In this document: positions 22,401-34,090 of the stretch, piece after piece | How positions within the stretch are numbered: position 1 is the first letter of the stretch | Layout of the letters: each line of letters opens with the position of its first letter | Source: Rhytidiadelphus loreus | Taxonomy: Eukaryota > Streptophyta > Bryopsida > Hypnales > Hylocomiaceae | Reading direction: 5' to 3' | Assembly (NCBI GenBank): GCA_947034895.1 | Contig: OX344764.1 | Coordinates: 62,601,348-62,665,347, forward strand | DNA: 64,000 nucleotides | Translations under genes and position numbers: made by a program | The notes under the pieces: model-generated | Databases searched by the model: none | Seen by the model: only the letters and a program-made list of their open reading frames with translations | What the model was told of the DNA's origin: nothing

Positions 22401-23892
22401 TACATTGAAATAACTAGATCATGAACATATACATTTTATCTTCGCCACGAAGATAAAATGGACCTACCTTGTATGCTGCAAGGTTGAAGACAGCCTTATT
22501 CCGCCTCACCAATCCCTCATTCTCGATGTTGGTAGGCCGCTTGAGCTCCTTCCAAACCTGCCTACACGCGGAAATTTGGTTCCCCCACGTTGGCTGACTG
22601 TGAACGAGGTGATTGGAGGCATTGCACCATTTTGAAATAGCTGTGAGCTGTTTCGGGTCTCTAGTCCAGACGATTATAGCCTCCCACGTCTGCAACTCGA
22701 TCTTCCGAGTCTCACAGCATCCTCCTTGTTGTAGCATTTTGGCTGCAGTGACACTGTGCTGGCCATTGATGATGAAGAAGCCTCCGGTCTTGATGGAATC
22801 CCAATCCTTCGGACGCTCCTTCAGAAGTTTCTTATTGGCATCTACAGGTGTCAAGCAAAGCTTTTGTCTTTGCTGCTCTGAGCCGAGATGAACGAGGGTG
22901 TCTTTCATCTCAAACACCATTCTCATTTCTAGCTTCCGGATAATATATCTTTCCTTGGCCAGGAAGCATTGTTTGATGTCTACGGTGAAGATCTGGGGAT
23001 GAAAAATGAAGCACTTGCCATTTTCCTTCCAAAAATCTAATTGATATGCTCCAGCCACTTCATGTTTTTCGATTGCTTTCTTATCTGATGGCTTCCGTGG
23101 ATTCACATTTGTGAGAATAGAGCCTGAACTGCCAGCGGTTGCTGGACGAGTGTCCGTTACAGATTTCCTCCGTTTGTCACTCGGCTCGCCGGTACTGGTG
23201 TCCGGGTTCTTCCTTTTCTGGGCCTGAGCGCGGGCCGTTCCTCTCCCACTTCCTCTACTCCCTGTGCGGCCACGCACTCCCGACGCAGATTTGGTCTCAG
23301 TGGCAGTGTCCTGCCTTTGTTGACCTAAACCGTGACTCGCTCGAGCAGGTCCTTTGTGGACATGTTCCTTTGCGTGCTCCGTGAGCTTATGGAACATGTA
23401 CGCAATTTTCCTAGACGTGGTCCTGGCGTTCCTTCTGACCCAGGGGTGGTACCTTAAAATGAAGTCTTCAGCCAAGGTATCATGGTTTGCCAAGTGCAAG
23501 TCGGCGATGAGGTTGTCGAAGTCGAACACTCCCACAGTGTCATCCTCATGGCAGACAATGGAATGCGTATGCTTTGTTTCCCTCCCCGCGTTGTCGTACC
23601 CTTGTAGTGTGATGACAAGGTACTTGTCTTGGTGATTCTCTACGAGAGCGACCTTCTCACTGAGGTTCCAATTCAAGTAAATCCCACTGTCTTTTACTCG
23701 GTGACGTAGGTAGATGTAATCCTTCGACTGGTTGACACCGAATGTCCAAGAGTCGACAACGGCTTTGAATTGCCAGAGCTTGCCGTAGAGCTCTGGCATC
23801 TCCGTTATGAAGGGCTCCTCATCCACCCACTTGCTAAATGGCTCCAGAAACGGTAGTGTAGCTGAGTAATTGTACTCAGAGTCCGTAGACAT
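19462..23892 (-). CDS. ParB-like plus methyltransferase-like protein of element C (1358 aa, 3 exons)
   Basis: Start ATG at 23892, just after a 5'-UTR acceptor (TGTACAG). Exons: 23892-22468, 22263-20932 and 20781-19462; introns of 204 and 150 bp have AAG/GTAGGT and AAG/GTGAGA donors and carry C-palindromes. All junctions are phase 0. Exon 1: an N-terminal domain, a basic Gly/Arg-rich linker, then GGFFIINGQHSVTAAKML near residue 370, like the G-(x)-H-R motif of ParB/sulfiredoxin-type folds. Exon 2: order and spacing suggest a beta-class DNA methyltransferase, with AVIDFRILP where DPPY is expected, PVLSTPDVWLWILGN like VLKPGG.l.i, and ENVIGIYTGSKFMIAAK like motif I, which runs over the second splice junction into exon 3 (MYGLYYYGL). 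Key catalytic motifs look degenerate. The rest of exon 3 is acidic, coiled and Pro-rich. A has a decayed homologue. Confidence 0.65.
19717..19919 (-). repeat. C-palindromes inside coding sequence
   Basis: Copies at 19717-19739 and 19898-19919 lie in exon 3 of the ParB-like gene and are translated as DYPRGEDN and DYPRVEDD within its disordered, Pro/Glu-rich tail. Confidence 0.75.
20782..20931 (-). other. Intron with two C-palindromes
   Basis: Donor AAG/GTGAGAC at 20931, acceptor TTCTTCTACAG at 20782. Perfect palindromes TATCTTCGAGCCGAAGATA lie at 20854-20872 and 20890-20910. Confidence 0.8.
22264..22467 (-). other. Intron with two C-palindromes, one at the donor
   Basis: Donor AAG/GTAGGTC at 22467, acceptor CGTCTCGACAG at 22264. 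Palindromes lie at 22324-22344 and 22432-22460; the second starts seven bases after the donor, so it could fold over the 5' splice site in the transcript. Confidence 0.8.
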
Positions 23893-23947
23893 GTTGGTAT
23901 AAATCTGTACATAGCAAATCGTGAAAATCAGAGTTGTAATTTGATTT

Positions 23948-24110
23948 TTATCTTCACCTCGAAGATAACAAACGAAAAATGTTGTGACTAATGTAATCTG
24001 ACTAAATAATACCGTCCTGGGCTTCAAATCGTATAAAACAATTATCAACATTTGGAATTTATTTGTATGTCAATGCTACGGTTCAGTATCTTCGGGTCGA
24101 AGATAATACT
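23948..24110. repeat. C-palindromes at the 5' end of the ParB-like gene
   Basis: Copies at 23948-23968 and 24085-24110 (AGTATCTTCG/CGAAGATAATACT arms) lie upstream of the translated part of the gene, in the 5' UTR intron or promoter. Confidence 0.75.
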
Positions 24111-24279
24111 GTACGTTCTCTTATTCTATTTTAATTACATTGTTGCTTTTATACTCTAGAGGGGTATAACTGTTGCTTATTCTAATTTCATTATATTATA
24201 TTCGTATTCTAATTTCATTATATTATTTTCGTTGCTTATAGTTTTTTATTTTAATTAAAATTATTTTGTATTATTTTTT

Positions 24280-24945
24280 TGGTTGACAATTATCCTCGAG
24301 CCGAGGATAATTGTTTTTTATTTTAATTATTTTTTGTTTTCGAAAATTATCCTCGGCCCGAGGATAATTGTTTTAAAGTTATTATATTTTTTTGGACAAT
24401 TATCCTCGAGCCGAGGATAATTGTTTTTTATTTAAATTATTTTTTTGTTTTTAAAAATTATCCTCGGGACGAGGATAATTGTTTTAATTTTATTATATTT
24501 TTTTGGACAATTATCCTCGAGCCGAGGATAATTGTTTTTTATTTAAATTATTTTTTTGTTTTTAAAAATTATCCTCGGGACGAGGATAATTTTTTTAATT
24601 TTATTATATTTTTTTGGACAATTATCCTCGAGCCGAGGATGATTGTTTTCTAATTAATATATTTTTGTGTTTGTTTGTTTGTTTGAAAATTATCCTCGGC
24701 CCGAGGATAATTTTTTATTTTTCTTTTCTTTTCTTTTTGGCATGCTTGTTAGTTAGTTATCCTCGGGCCGAGGATAATTGTTTCTTTTTTTGAAATGATG
24801 GGTGTTTTTTTGTGCTTTTACTTTTTAGCCGAGTATAATTGTTAGTCTTGCTGTGTTTTTCATTACACCTGTGGGTTCTTAGCTTTTATAGACTACAGTT
24901 TATCTTAGACTCGATGATCATTATCTTCGGACCGAGGATAATTTC
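24280..24945. promoter_or_regulatory. Dense palindrome array upstream of the ParB-like gene
   Basis: About nine near-perfect palindromes with arms TTATCCTCG and CGAGGATAA at roughly 50-60 bp spacing between 24286 and 24780, separated by T-rich spacers (TTTTTTATTTTAATTA types). A further good copy lies at 24920-24942. The first copy (24286-24314) is palindromic over 29 bases. The region follows the leftward gene's 5' end, so I read it as a promoter-proximal binding array. Confidence 0.8.
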
Positions 24946-24949
24946 TGTT

Positions 24950-25595
24950 GGTAACTCAGTAATAACTGATGATAATTTTGACGAAAACCCTAAATGTAAT
25001 ACTAATCATCTAGGCACGCGTAGAATACAGACATAGAATTTAGTGAACATTCAATTAATACATGCAATAAACAAAATTGAAATCACGCAATGAATGCAAA
25101 AGCAAGGGTGGAAACAACAGAATACTACAACTGAAGACTTGGTCACCTGCAAATTATATTGTTTGCACACTTCCTGCAGTAGATTCTAAAATGTAATAGA
25201 ATTTCTACACACTCTAATGTTCAATGAATACTGCACACACCCTAAACCCTAATCCACAAACAAATGAAACAAATGATCGAAAAATTCAAACCCAAACTCT
25301 AAAACCGAGGCTGGTAGCACTTGCATTCACATTGCAAGAAGGTGAAGAATTCATGAATACATAACAACTGAAATTTCACACTGAACATGCACAATGAATG
25401 AATGAGTAACTACAACCAAAATTCAAGAACCTTGCCCTGAATTCTAGAACCACAACACTAGAAAACAGAAACAGTCACAAAGGTTGAAAACAAAGTACAA
25501 CAATTTCAAATTGAATAAACACATCAAAGTACATAACTCTTCTTACCAAAAATCAAGTGCTCAGATTCCCCTAAACCCTGCCTGAAACAGCAACC
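24950..25595. other. Non-coding stretch of element C
   Basis: AT-rich, with AAACCCTAA-type words. No gene or structured repeat identified. Confidence 0.5.
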
Positions 25596-25599
25596 AATG

Positions 25600-26280
25600 T
25601 CACTCCTTCACCTCCTCTTGCTTCAGCTCCCGCGCCTCCCGCGCCTCCTCTTGCACCTGCCTACGCTGCACGCGCTGCACCTCACGCGCCTCCCGCCGCT
25701 GCCCCTCACGCGCTGCGCCTCCTTGCGCCTCCCGCGCCTCCCGCGCTGCACGCGCTGCGCCTTCCGCCCCTCCACGCGCTGCGCCTCCCGCGCTTCACCT
25801 CCCGTCCCGCACCTCAAGTTGCATCAGTTCCGCCACTGAAGCTCCCAACACTGCAAGCAACACACGGAAGAAGAGTACCCTAAACCCTGGAAACCCGCGC
25901 TGGAGAGATTGCGCTGCAACCCTGAACCCTGAACCCTCGCGCTGCAGAATGATGGTAAACCCTCGCGCCGGAGAGATGACCGACCGAGCCTGCGACCGAG
26001 CCCGAGCCTTCGACCGCCCGAACCTGCGACCGAACCTACGACCGAACCTACGTTCCCGAACCGGCAACCTCCCGAACCTACGTTCAAGAGTCTACGAACT
26101 CCCGAACCTACATTCATTAGTCTGCAAACTCCCAAACCTATGTTTCCTAGTCTTCAACCTCATAAATGTACGTTCCTAAACCTACGTTCATGAGTCTTCG
26201 AACTCTCAAACCTGCGTTCCCAAGTCTTTAACCTCCAAAACGTACATTCTTGAGCCTGCTGGCTCCCTAAACCCTATTTC
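25600..26280. repeat. GC-rich and derived minisatellites
   Basis: From 25615 to 25830 the sequence is built of CGCGCCTCCCGCGC and GCTGCACGCGCTGCGCC type words. From 25980 to 26260 it is built of CGACC(T)GAACCTACGTTC type units of about 25-50 bp. Open frames in the first part (Arg/Leu-rich) result from composition. It is the most GC-rich patch in an otherwise AT-rich middle region of element C. Confidence 0.75.
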
Positions 26281-26289
26281 CTCAACCCA

Positions 26290-29270
26290 CAATTCTAAAC
26301 CCTAAACCTACCATGCCGAGCCTATTGCCTGTCCCAAACTTATTTTGCCAAATGTACATCGCGAAACCCTAGTTTTGAGCTTGGGGCCTTCTACACATAG
26401 GTGTCCTTAAGACCTTAAGCCTTAAACGATTGATTGGTCACTGCAGAAATCATCTATTTTGTCCCTGTGAGAATTGTTGGTTTAAATAAACCCTAAAAAA
26501 TACACATAGGAAGACAAACTATTATAGATAATCTTCCCTTTCTACATACTTTTTGGACAATGAATAGTTGCATTTTTGTTCTACATATAAAGATTCTTTG
26601 TCATTAATTGACTAGAAAATGGCCTTATAGTCATTATGCTTTAAAGAATGTAAGAGAACTTCATTTCACTAAGTTTTTGTAGGTCACAGTTATTCAAAGA
26701 GGTGGCATTCAATTTCAAAGAATTGACTATACAACCACAGATTATATTTCATGACATTTGAGCTCTCTAAATGTTGGTAGTTAAAAAAAAAATTAATCCT
26801 TGAATTCTAGGTCAATCATCATGGATATCGTTTGTTGTGTCACTAGATGTATTGTTGGCTTAAAAAAATGAAAAAGTACTCATTGCACAACAAACTATTG
26901 TACATGATCTTTCCTTTCCACACAAATTCTAAAGCATGAATAGTTGCATTTGTGTCCTATACGGCAAGATTGTTTGTCACTCATTGACAAGGAAATGGCC
27001 TTGGTGTCATTGAGGAGTTAAGGAATTTGAAGAGTCCCTCTAATGGGACTAAGAGTTATTGAACACATAAATCAAACAATTGTCAAAGTGTGTATGATAT
27101 CTTCCACCACCATAATTCATTTGTTTCAAATTTTTTGATTGAATGTAGACTTTCTCTTCATACCACAAGAATGTGGGAAATACTCCATATCCATTGGGAT
27201 TTTTCATATGTGCTAATTTAATCAAATTTGAATAGAATTCAATCAATGATATTTCTAAATTGTTTAGGGTTTCAACACCCTAAATGACCAACGTGTTTTT
27301 TGAGCTTTTTGGAATTTACTTTAAATTTCAAATGAATCAAGCATCTTTAGAATTTATGCACCGAAACACAATTTTCAAATTCCATACTCTATTCAAAGCT
27401 TACATTACATTTTGGGCATTCCATACACTAAAATTCTATATGTAATACAAAGTATTGTCATTAATAAAAGAATAATAAATAATAAACTCTTTAATTTTAC
27501 AATTTGTTTTTTTTTAATTATAAAGAACTTTTACTTTTTAGATACTTCTCTCCCTTAAAGGTCTAAACACCATATTTTAAAGATTTAACATTTAAAAAGG
27601 TATGGAATAACCACTAATTGGGACAATAAATAAAATGTAGAAGTTGAAAATTTTTTGAACTTTAAATTATGATTCTTCTGTGAATTAATTTGGTGCCAGT
27701 TGTTTGGTTCTTTACAACAAAAAATATAAATGAAGTATTCATGTTTTGTAGTTTGAAGAACTATTATTTCTCAATTCATGGAATAGGTTTCAGGGTGGAA
27801 TGGCAAAAAAAATGAAACTTCTACGTTTTTTTCACTCGGTTGTCTTCATTAAAATTCCATGATTGTTGTGCATTGAGTTTAGTTTTTAAAGTACAAAGTA
27901 CTCTTGGCTTGTTTTATTAATTAATTCCATTTTAAAAAGATTAAGAATGATTTTGATATAATATTTTGTTTATTGAAAAGTTTTCATGACACAATTCTAA
28001 AAGTACAACACTAAAAATTGTTCATAGTAGTTAAAAAATAGGCCTTTCATTGATACATAACTTACATTTTTTGAATAATTATGTGTTTAAATTACACAAG
28101 ATGTAAAGAATTTCTCAAACTTATAGAATATAGTATTTTCATACAATTTCGAAGTCATAGTATGCAATACGTTGTAATACATTCATTTCTAGGAGGTGAA
28201 ACTCTCATATTAATGATTATAATTTTATGAGACATTGAAGTGGTTCAAGTCTCTAAACCATGATGGAGTTAATAATAATGATTGTTAGCAAATGAATACA
28301 AAATCCATCATTCATTTCAATGTCCTAACAAAGTAGGCCCATTTGAAGCCAATTATTCTTCAAATCATAGCTTCGAAATTCGAATGTGATGAAAGTGAAC
28401 AGGATGACTTCTTAGAACAAAGGTCTTTGAAATTTTTTACTCTTCATACAGTTACCAAGCTTGTAAAAATAGGGGTCCTACTTTGTATAGTTCAAGTATC
28501 CTACTTTCTTTTTGAAATATTGAAACATTTTCTTTTTATTTCTTTTTAATTTTTAAAAGATTTTTTTAAATATTTTTATAGTACTTCTTTACATTGATGT
28601 GCAAACTTTTGGTTTTACCCCTTAATCATTCTAAACCCTTAAAAAAACAATTGAACAGAATAATATACTATGTTGAAGAATCATTATTCTTTCAAATTTT
28701 TTTATCATAATTTAACTCGTACAATATTTTCTGTTTCTGCTCTAGTTGTTCTCATTAAAATTTCAATTCTATGAAGTACAACATCAATGGCTTCGTTTCT
28801 TCTTTCGTTTCCAATGTGCTCCTCTATAAATGCAAATTCCTTAGAATGTGTTAAAACATTCTGGAAAAGAAACTATTACAAGAACTACATTTTATAGAAT
28901 TAAATCTTAAAAAATTCACAATTGTACATTATTCTTTGTTCTGAATAATGGAACTCAAAGTCGTGTATATTTTTTATGACATTAAATTCGAGATTGTACG
29001 GTCATTTAAAAGTCAACAACTTTGGACATCATTTTTTAATTAGAACTAATAATATTCAAAATAGAAACTATTATATTTAATCGTGTGCTTTAAGGTAAAA
29101 ACCCTAAACCCAAAACCTATAAATCTAAATAAGAAACATCCTTAAACTTCTGGATATGGAATTTCAAAAGCAAATATGAATTGTCAATATAATCCGCAAA
29201 ATCTTAATGATAAAAATATTGAATTCATGAACATATAATTTACATTTCTTCAAGACTTTGTTAAAACCTT
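26290..29270. other. 3-kb AT-rich middle of element C without gene
   Basis: No coding sequence recognised. A diverged duplication of about 180 bp lies at roughly 26510-26690 and 26885-27060, sharing AAACTATT, TGAATAGTTGCATTT.TGT, TTTGTCA.T.ATTGAC and AAATGGCCTT. This may be an older nested insertion whose ends I could not find. Confidence 0.5.
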
Positions 29271-29500
29271 ACACCCTACACCCTAAACCCTGAACCACAT
29301 ACCCTAAACCCTAAAAACCCTGATCCCTACACCCTAAACCCTGAACCACATACCCTAAACCCTAAAAACCCTGATCCCTACACCCTAAACCCTATAACCT
29401 AAACCTAGAAGCCTATATCCTAAACCCTGAACCATATACCCTAAACCATAACCCTAAACCCTAAAAACCTTAATCCTTATACCCTAAAGCCCTAACTTCA
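29270..29500. repeat. Interstitial telomere-like repeat, degenerate CCCTAAA
   Basis: ACCCTAAACCCT and ACCCTACACCCT words occur in long runs, with a higher-order unit of about 60 bp (CCTGAACCACATACCCTAAA, then CCCTAAAAACCCTGATCC) repeated at least twice. CCCTAAA is the plant-type telomere unit. Its position inside a transposon argues against a chromosome end. Confidence 0.8.
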
Positions 29501-31240
29501 TTCCCTATTGAAAGCTTACAATAGGTACAATTTTGATTATAGCCAATGCACATTGGACCCACCATGTGCCAAATTGGTGTGGATACCTCCCCTATACATT
29601 CATCTAAATCAGACTTAAGAATAAACTATTTTAAAAAGACGGCTTATTGGCGGGTGGTGTATGAATTGCCAAATTTGCCAAACTCTAAATTCCGCTATGC
29701 TTTCAAAGAATATTTCCACATTCTCCGGAAAAAGCTGACTGCCATGGATTCCACAAAATATAAATTCCCCTATTTAAATCATAAAAAGATCGGCTACGTC
29801 ATATTCCAATTCTATTAATGAAAAGCTCCTTCATATTCCACATCGTTGTCATTATGTGGGCGAATCGAATGTCAACGGCCCCCTAATCCGAGCAAGTACT
29901 TCTCCCCTACGTCCAGAAAATCATGAAGAACTCAAAAGCCGTTGAATTTCCCGCTCATTTTCTCCCGCTAGTGTATGCATCGTCTCTCTTCCTCGAGCAC
30001 CTCATTTCCTCTCTCGTATTTTCCAGATTTCCCTCCTCCGCGGCCTCTTGCTGACATTGCTACCGCAAGGCCTTTGAACTTATGTTTTTGCATTCATTTA
30101 CATGTTTATGTGAGTAGGTGGCTTAGTTTCGCACGGGTTGTCGTAAGTTCCTCTACTTCCCTTCTTTCCTCTTCACTGAATGCTAGATTCCTGTTCTTGC
30201 TCCTCAGTTTTAAGCAAAGGTACATGCAGTATTATTTAGTCCTCCGATTCATCGCGTATTCAGAATTCCGGTGTCACGTCTCAAGTGTTGTTCTTCGTAT
30301 GTTATGTTCGAGAAAGAACAACCGATTTTCACGCCGTAAATATCGGAACTATAAATTTCTCTAATACATACGTGCATGGAGGTTATCTTCGGTTCGAGGA
30401 TAATCCGAAACATGCATGGAGGTTATCTTCGGTTCGAGGATAATCCGAAACATGCATGGAGGTTATCTTCGGTTCGAGGATAATCCGAAACATGCATGGA
30501 GGTTATCTTCGGTTCGAGGATAATCCGAAACGTGCATGGAGGATATCCTCGGTCCGAGGATAATCACACACATGCATGGAAGTTATCCTCGGTCCGAGGA
30601 TAATCACGGATAGGATGGAGGTTATCCTCGGTTCGAGGATAGTCACGGACATGTTGGAGATTATCCACGGCTCGAGGATAATCACAGGCATGCATGGAGG
30701 TTATCGTAGACTAGAGAATAATCACACACTTGTATGGAGGTTATCCTTGAGCCGAGGATAATTGCCCAAATGCATAGAATGTAAATAATAACCATAGACA
30801 AAGGAAGACATTCACTGACATTCGAGATGATATACAGAGTTTACATACATAATCATTCTGACAGTCTAATGAGGGGGAATGCATAAAATCTCTCAATCTT
30901 TGACGTCTGCTATCTTCGAATCGAAGATACCTTTTGCTTTTCATACTCGTAGTTTAGAGTGTTTGGTAGATGAAGTAATATAATTCTGATTGTTCTAAGG
31001 AATGCAAAGATGATAGATTAGATTCTGTTTTTTGGTTCTGTTGTGCTAATTCGTCGCATTTTAACTTCATTAGTCTAGGTGGATGGATTAGTATACATGA
31101 TCTCAAAATGGTTTACAATTTTACCCTCCACTGGAAGTCACTTTGCCCCTGATTTTGTCAATGTGTCGTACTTGTTTTTTATCCTCGCCTCGAGGATACT
31201 CACAACAGTATTAATTAATCGGTGTTCTTTTACGCGCAGA
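29500..31240. other. 5' region of the element C transposase gene
   Basis: Holds the palindrome array at 30378-30770 and single palindromes at 30911-30930 and 31180-31198. A non-coding first exon probably lies here, because the start codon at 31241 directly follows an acceptor (TTTTACGCGCAG). I could not place the exon. Confidence 0.55.
30378..30770. repeat. Tandem array of C-palindromes, about 46-bp unit
   Basis: Nine units of CATGCATGGAGGTTATCTTC, then GGTTCGAGGATAATCCGAAA or variants. The first four are almost identical and later units are diverged, as in a recently expanded array. It lies upstream of the transposase, mirroring the array upstream of the leftward gene. Confidence 0.85.
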
Positions 31241-34090
31241 ATGGATACTTCAGATGCCAACGAGTTTACAGTTCCAGTGCCAACTTTGCCTCCGGGTGTC
31301 GCAGCCTACGAGGGATTTCCTCGACCTTCTTGGTATACCAAATGCGTCACACTCAGAAATGAAGAGGGGATAGAGGTGGCAAAAGGAATTTGTCATAGTG
31401 TTGATGCAGATCTCGTCATTGACATGGATGGGCAACCACTCGGTGATGACCGGGTTGCAATTCAAATTGCAGAGTCTTTGTGTGAGGCAGATGTTCCGTC
31501 GGAGTGGATGTGGTCCATGCACTCCTGGCACATTTCCAGGGTCTACCTTAATGGTGCCAGCTTATATGACCACGAACAAACGCATCTCTTCAATACTGCA
31601 GTCTCTTCAAACGGTTCGAGGCGGCGTGTTCGGACTGGAGTTCGTTCCTATGAAAGCTCACGTGAGAGGACTGAGCCTACCAATCTCCCGAAGAAAGAAG
31701 CCCTCCTCACAGAGCAAGCAATTGCTGATGTTTCTAGTATGAAATGTTGCCAGAAGAATTGCTTGCAACCATTTCCACGTGGTCAGATTCAAGCTGTTCG
31801 GTCTCTACTTCATATTGATGGTGGAGTGTTCTGGCGCAAGTCACGTCTGCTTGACGTGCACAAGCAAACCCACACTGATTCCAATGGAAGGGACATGATT
31901 ACCTTGGCAAACCATGAAATTTGTTCGGTTGCTTGGTGCGCCATCTATGGAGTATCGAAGGCTACCTTTTATAGATACAAGAAGATGGCAAAAGATGACC
32001 AGAAACCGGAGCATCATGGCAACCTTGGAATGAAAAAACCTCGGACACACACTTTGCAAGCAACAGCAACTCTTCGATTGTTAGTGGAGAATGAAGCGGA
32101 CACGATGCCTCACAAATCGAGGACCCTTGAGTCTGGAGAGAAAGTTCCCTCCATGGTCCTATCGTCTGCATTTCGTTGGAAGGACAAGTTGCCACAGATT
32201 AACAATGTCAATTCCTCACTTCATTTGCAAAATATTTCGGCTAGTGGATTGAGCAACATACGTCGTCAATCTTTTCCAGAGTATGCTCCAAAGGCTAGAG
32301 GAGATAGTTTTTCTCGTTGTGGAACCTGCGATAGATATAGGCAACTTAAGAGTGCTTGCACTCCACGTTCACGAGCGCAAGACGTGTGGTCTAACAAATT
32401 GAGAGTGCACCTATCGGGGCAAAAGGCGCATAGGGACTTGTACTATGGAAACCGTTCAATGTCTGAGATGTATCCTAACAAGGTTTTGACTATAATCCAT
32501 GACAAGATGGATCACTCAAAGACTGCTTCCCCTCATTACTCGCACAAGAGTAAGGGAAATGATTCTTTCATGAAGATGCCTGTCGCTGTTACAGGCATGA
32601 TTGCTCATGGTCATGGAGATGTGCGATATGCACACTATGGCTTGGACATATTCCCAACAGACTCCAACCATACCATTGGGTCCATTGCAAAATTATTGCG
32701 AGATCTAGAGTCCCAACCGAAGCATTCATCTCGTCAATTGTTTGTAGGAGGAGAGCGTTCTGAACTGACAGAGGCTTTGTTAATAGGTTCAGAGATTTGT
32801 ACGGACTCTCTCGGGTCCCCCCCTGAAGTATTGGTGGAAGCTCAATCTCTTCCTCCAACATTGACTCTTCAGCTTGACAATGCTTCTGGCGACAACAAGA
32901 ATCGGTGGGTTTTTGCATTCTGTTCTCTTCTTGTCTATAGAGCTATTTTTCGAGAGATATACATTAATTTCCTCATTGTTGGACACACTCATGAGGACAT
33001 TGATGCTCTATTTGGTCGTTGGAGCACTAAATTGAAGACGAATGACTACCCCACACTTCCAAGGTTGATGAAGTCTTTCATGGATTGTGAAACACAACCC
33101 GTAATTCCTCATCTCATTGAGGAGGTTCCTGATTTTAAGCGATTTGTGGACGGGTACTTGCATACAGGCGATGATTCTCTACAGGGTCATTCTCAAGCGC
33201 AACAATTTAAATTTTAGAAGGATTCCAATGGGTGGCCATTGATGCAGTACAAGATCCTTTGTACCGATGTTGATTGGTTGCCGAAAGAGGGTGGGGGGAT
33301 TCGCTTGTGGAAGGAGACAATAGATGGGCACCCTAAAGTACCGAGGGGTAGTCCTCTACCTTTGCCACCGCAACAAATGCGTTGCTTTGATGAGATTTGC
33401 AAGGGTTTAGATGGGTACATTGCATTGTGGGGGGCAATGGGAAATCAAGACTTATCTGGCGAGTTTAGGAGGAAGAATGAGCCGGTGCGGAAATATTGGG
33501 AAGGTGTGAGAAGTGCTCTCAATGCTCCGCTTGTGGTACATGAGACATTGCAGCATGGATTTTGGCCAAATTCTCGTGTTGCTGATGAGGTGGAAGACCA
33601 ATACCTAGATGATGGTACGATGCGTGAGGAGTTTGCAGAAGATGCACCTTTTGTTGGTCGTAGGCGTGATCGTCCACCTCCTTCATTTCGTATTGGCCGT
33701 GATGTATATGCAGGTTACTTAGTTGTTGTGCGCCCCGCTGACGGTGACCTCCGTCCATTTTGGCTTGCTCGGGCTTTAACAAATTCTAATCCAGATCCAG
33801 GTCATGTCAATTCGATTCAACTTCAATATTGGACACCTACGTCTTTTCATCACACCAATGAAGAAACATATGCTGGGTGGGACACAAAACAAGGGAATTC
33901 TTGGTGCAAGGATAAGGCTATCTCTCCGAGTTGGACGCATACAGACTGCATTATGACTGCTTGGAAGCCACGTTTCAAAGAAGGCACTTCTGATCCAAAA
34001 GTTAGAATTCCCAAAACACAAATTGCTATCATCCAGACATCGGTGGATGCATATGTATCTGGTGAAAGCAATAATGTATCTTCGGAGTGA
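31241..34090 (+). CDS. DDE-type transposase of element C (DUF7869-like), one in-frame TAG
   Basis: The start is the ATG at 31241 right after an acceptor. The frame gives 949 codons interrupted by a single TAG at 33215-33217 (codon 659), after which homology with A's transposase continues unchanged. Order: N-terminal beta-rich domain (about 35-120), Cys motif KCCQKNC (about 168), helix-turn-helix-like AWCAIYGVSKATFYRYKKM (about 228), Cys motif CGTCDRY (about 360), then the catalytic core: IIHDKMD (Asp421), LQLDNASGDNKNRW (Asp546), GHTHEDIDALF (Glu585), that is D125D39E. The C-terminal part has a FWLARAL...WTP segment that could be a small chromatin-reader-like domain. I recall this core as DUF7869, an RNase H-like domain, from animal and plant proteins; the name is from memory. 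It would cut at the C TIRs. Confidence 0.78.

Noticed and set aside
24280..24780. CRISPR-like array (regular repeats with spacers)
   Set aside because: Eukaryotic context; the repeats are palindromes with low-complexity T-rich spacers that resemble each other, and no cas genes are present.
25597..26179. Arg/Leu-rich frames on both strands
   Set aside because: Produced by GC-rich minisatellite composition.
29270..29500. Chromosome end
   Set aside because: Repeats are degenerate, short and inside element C, with unique sequence on both sides.
29975..30364. 129-codon Ser/Leu/Phe-rich frame upstream of the C transposase
   Set aside because: No domain or homologue visible, and composition fits a pyrimidine-rich leader; more likely 5' untranslated or intronic sequence.
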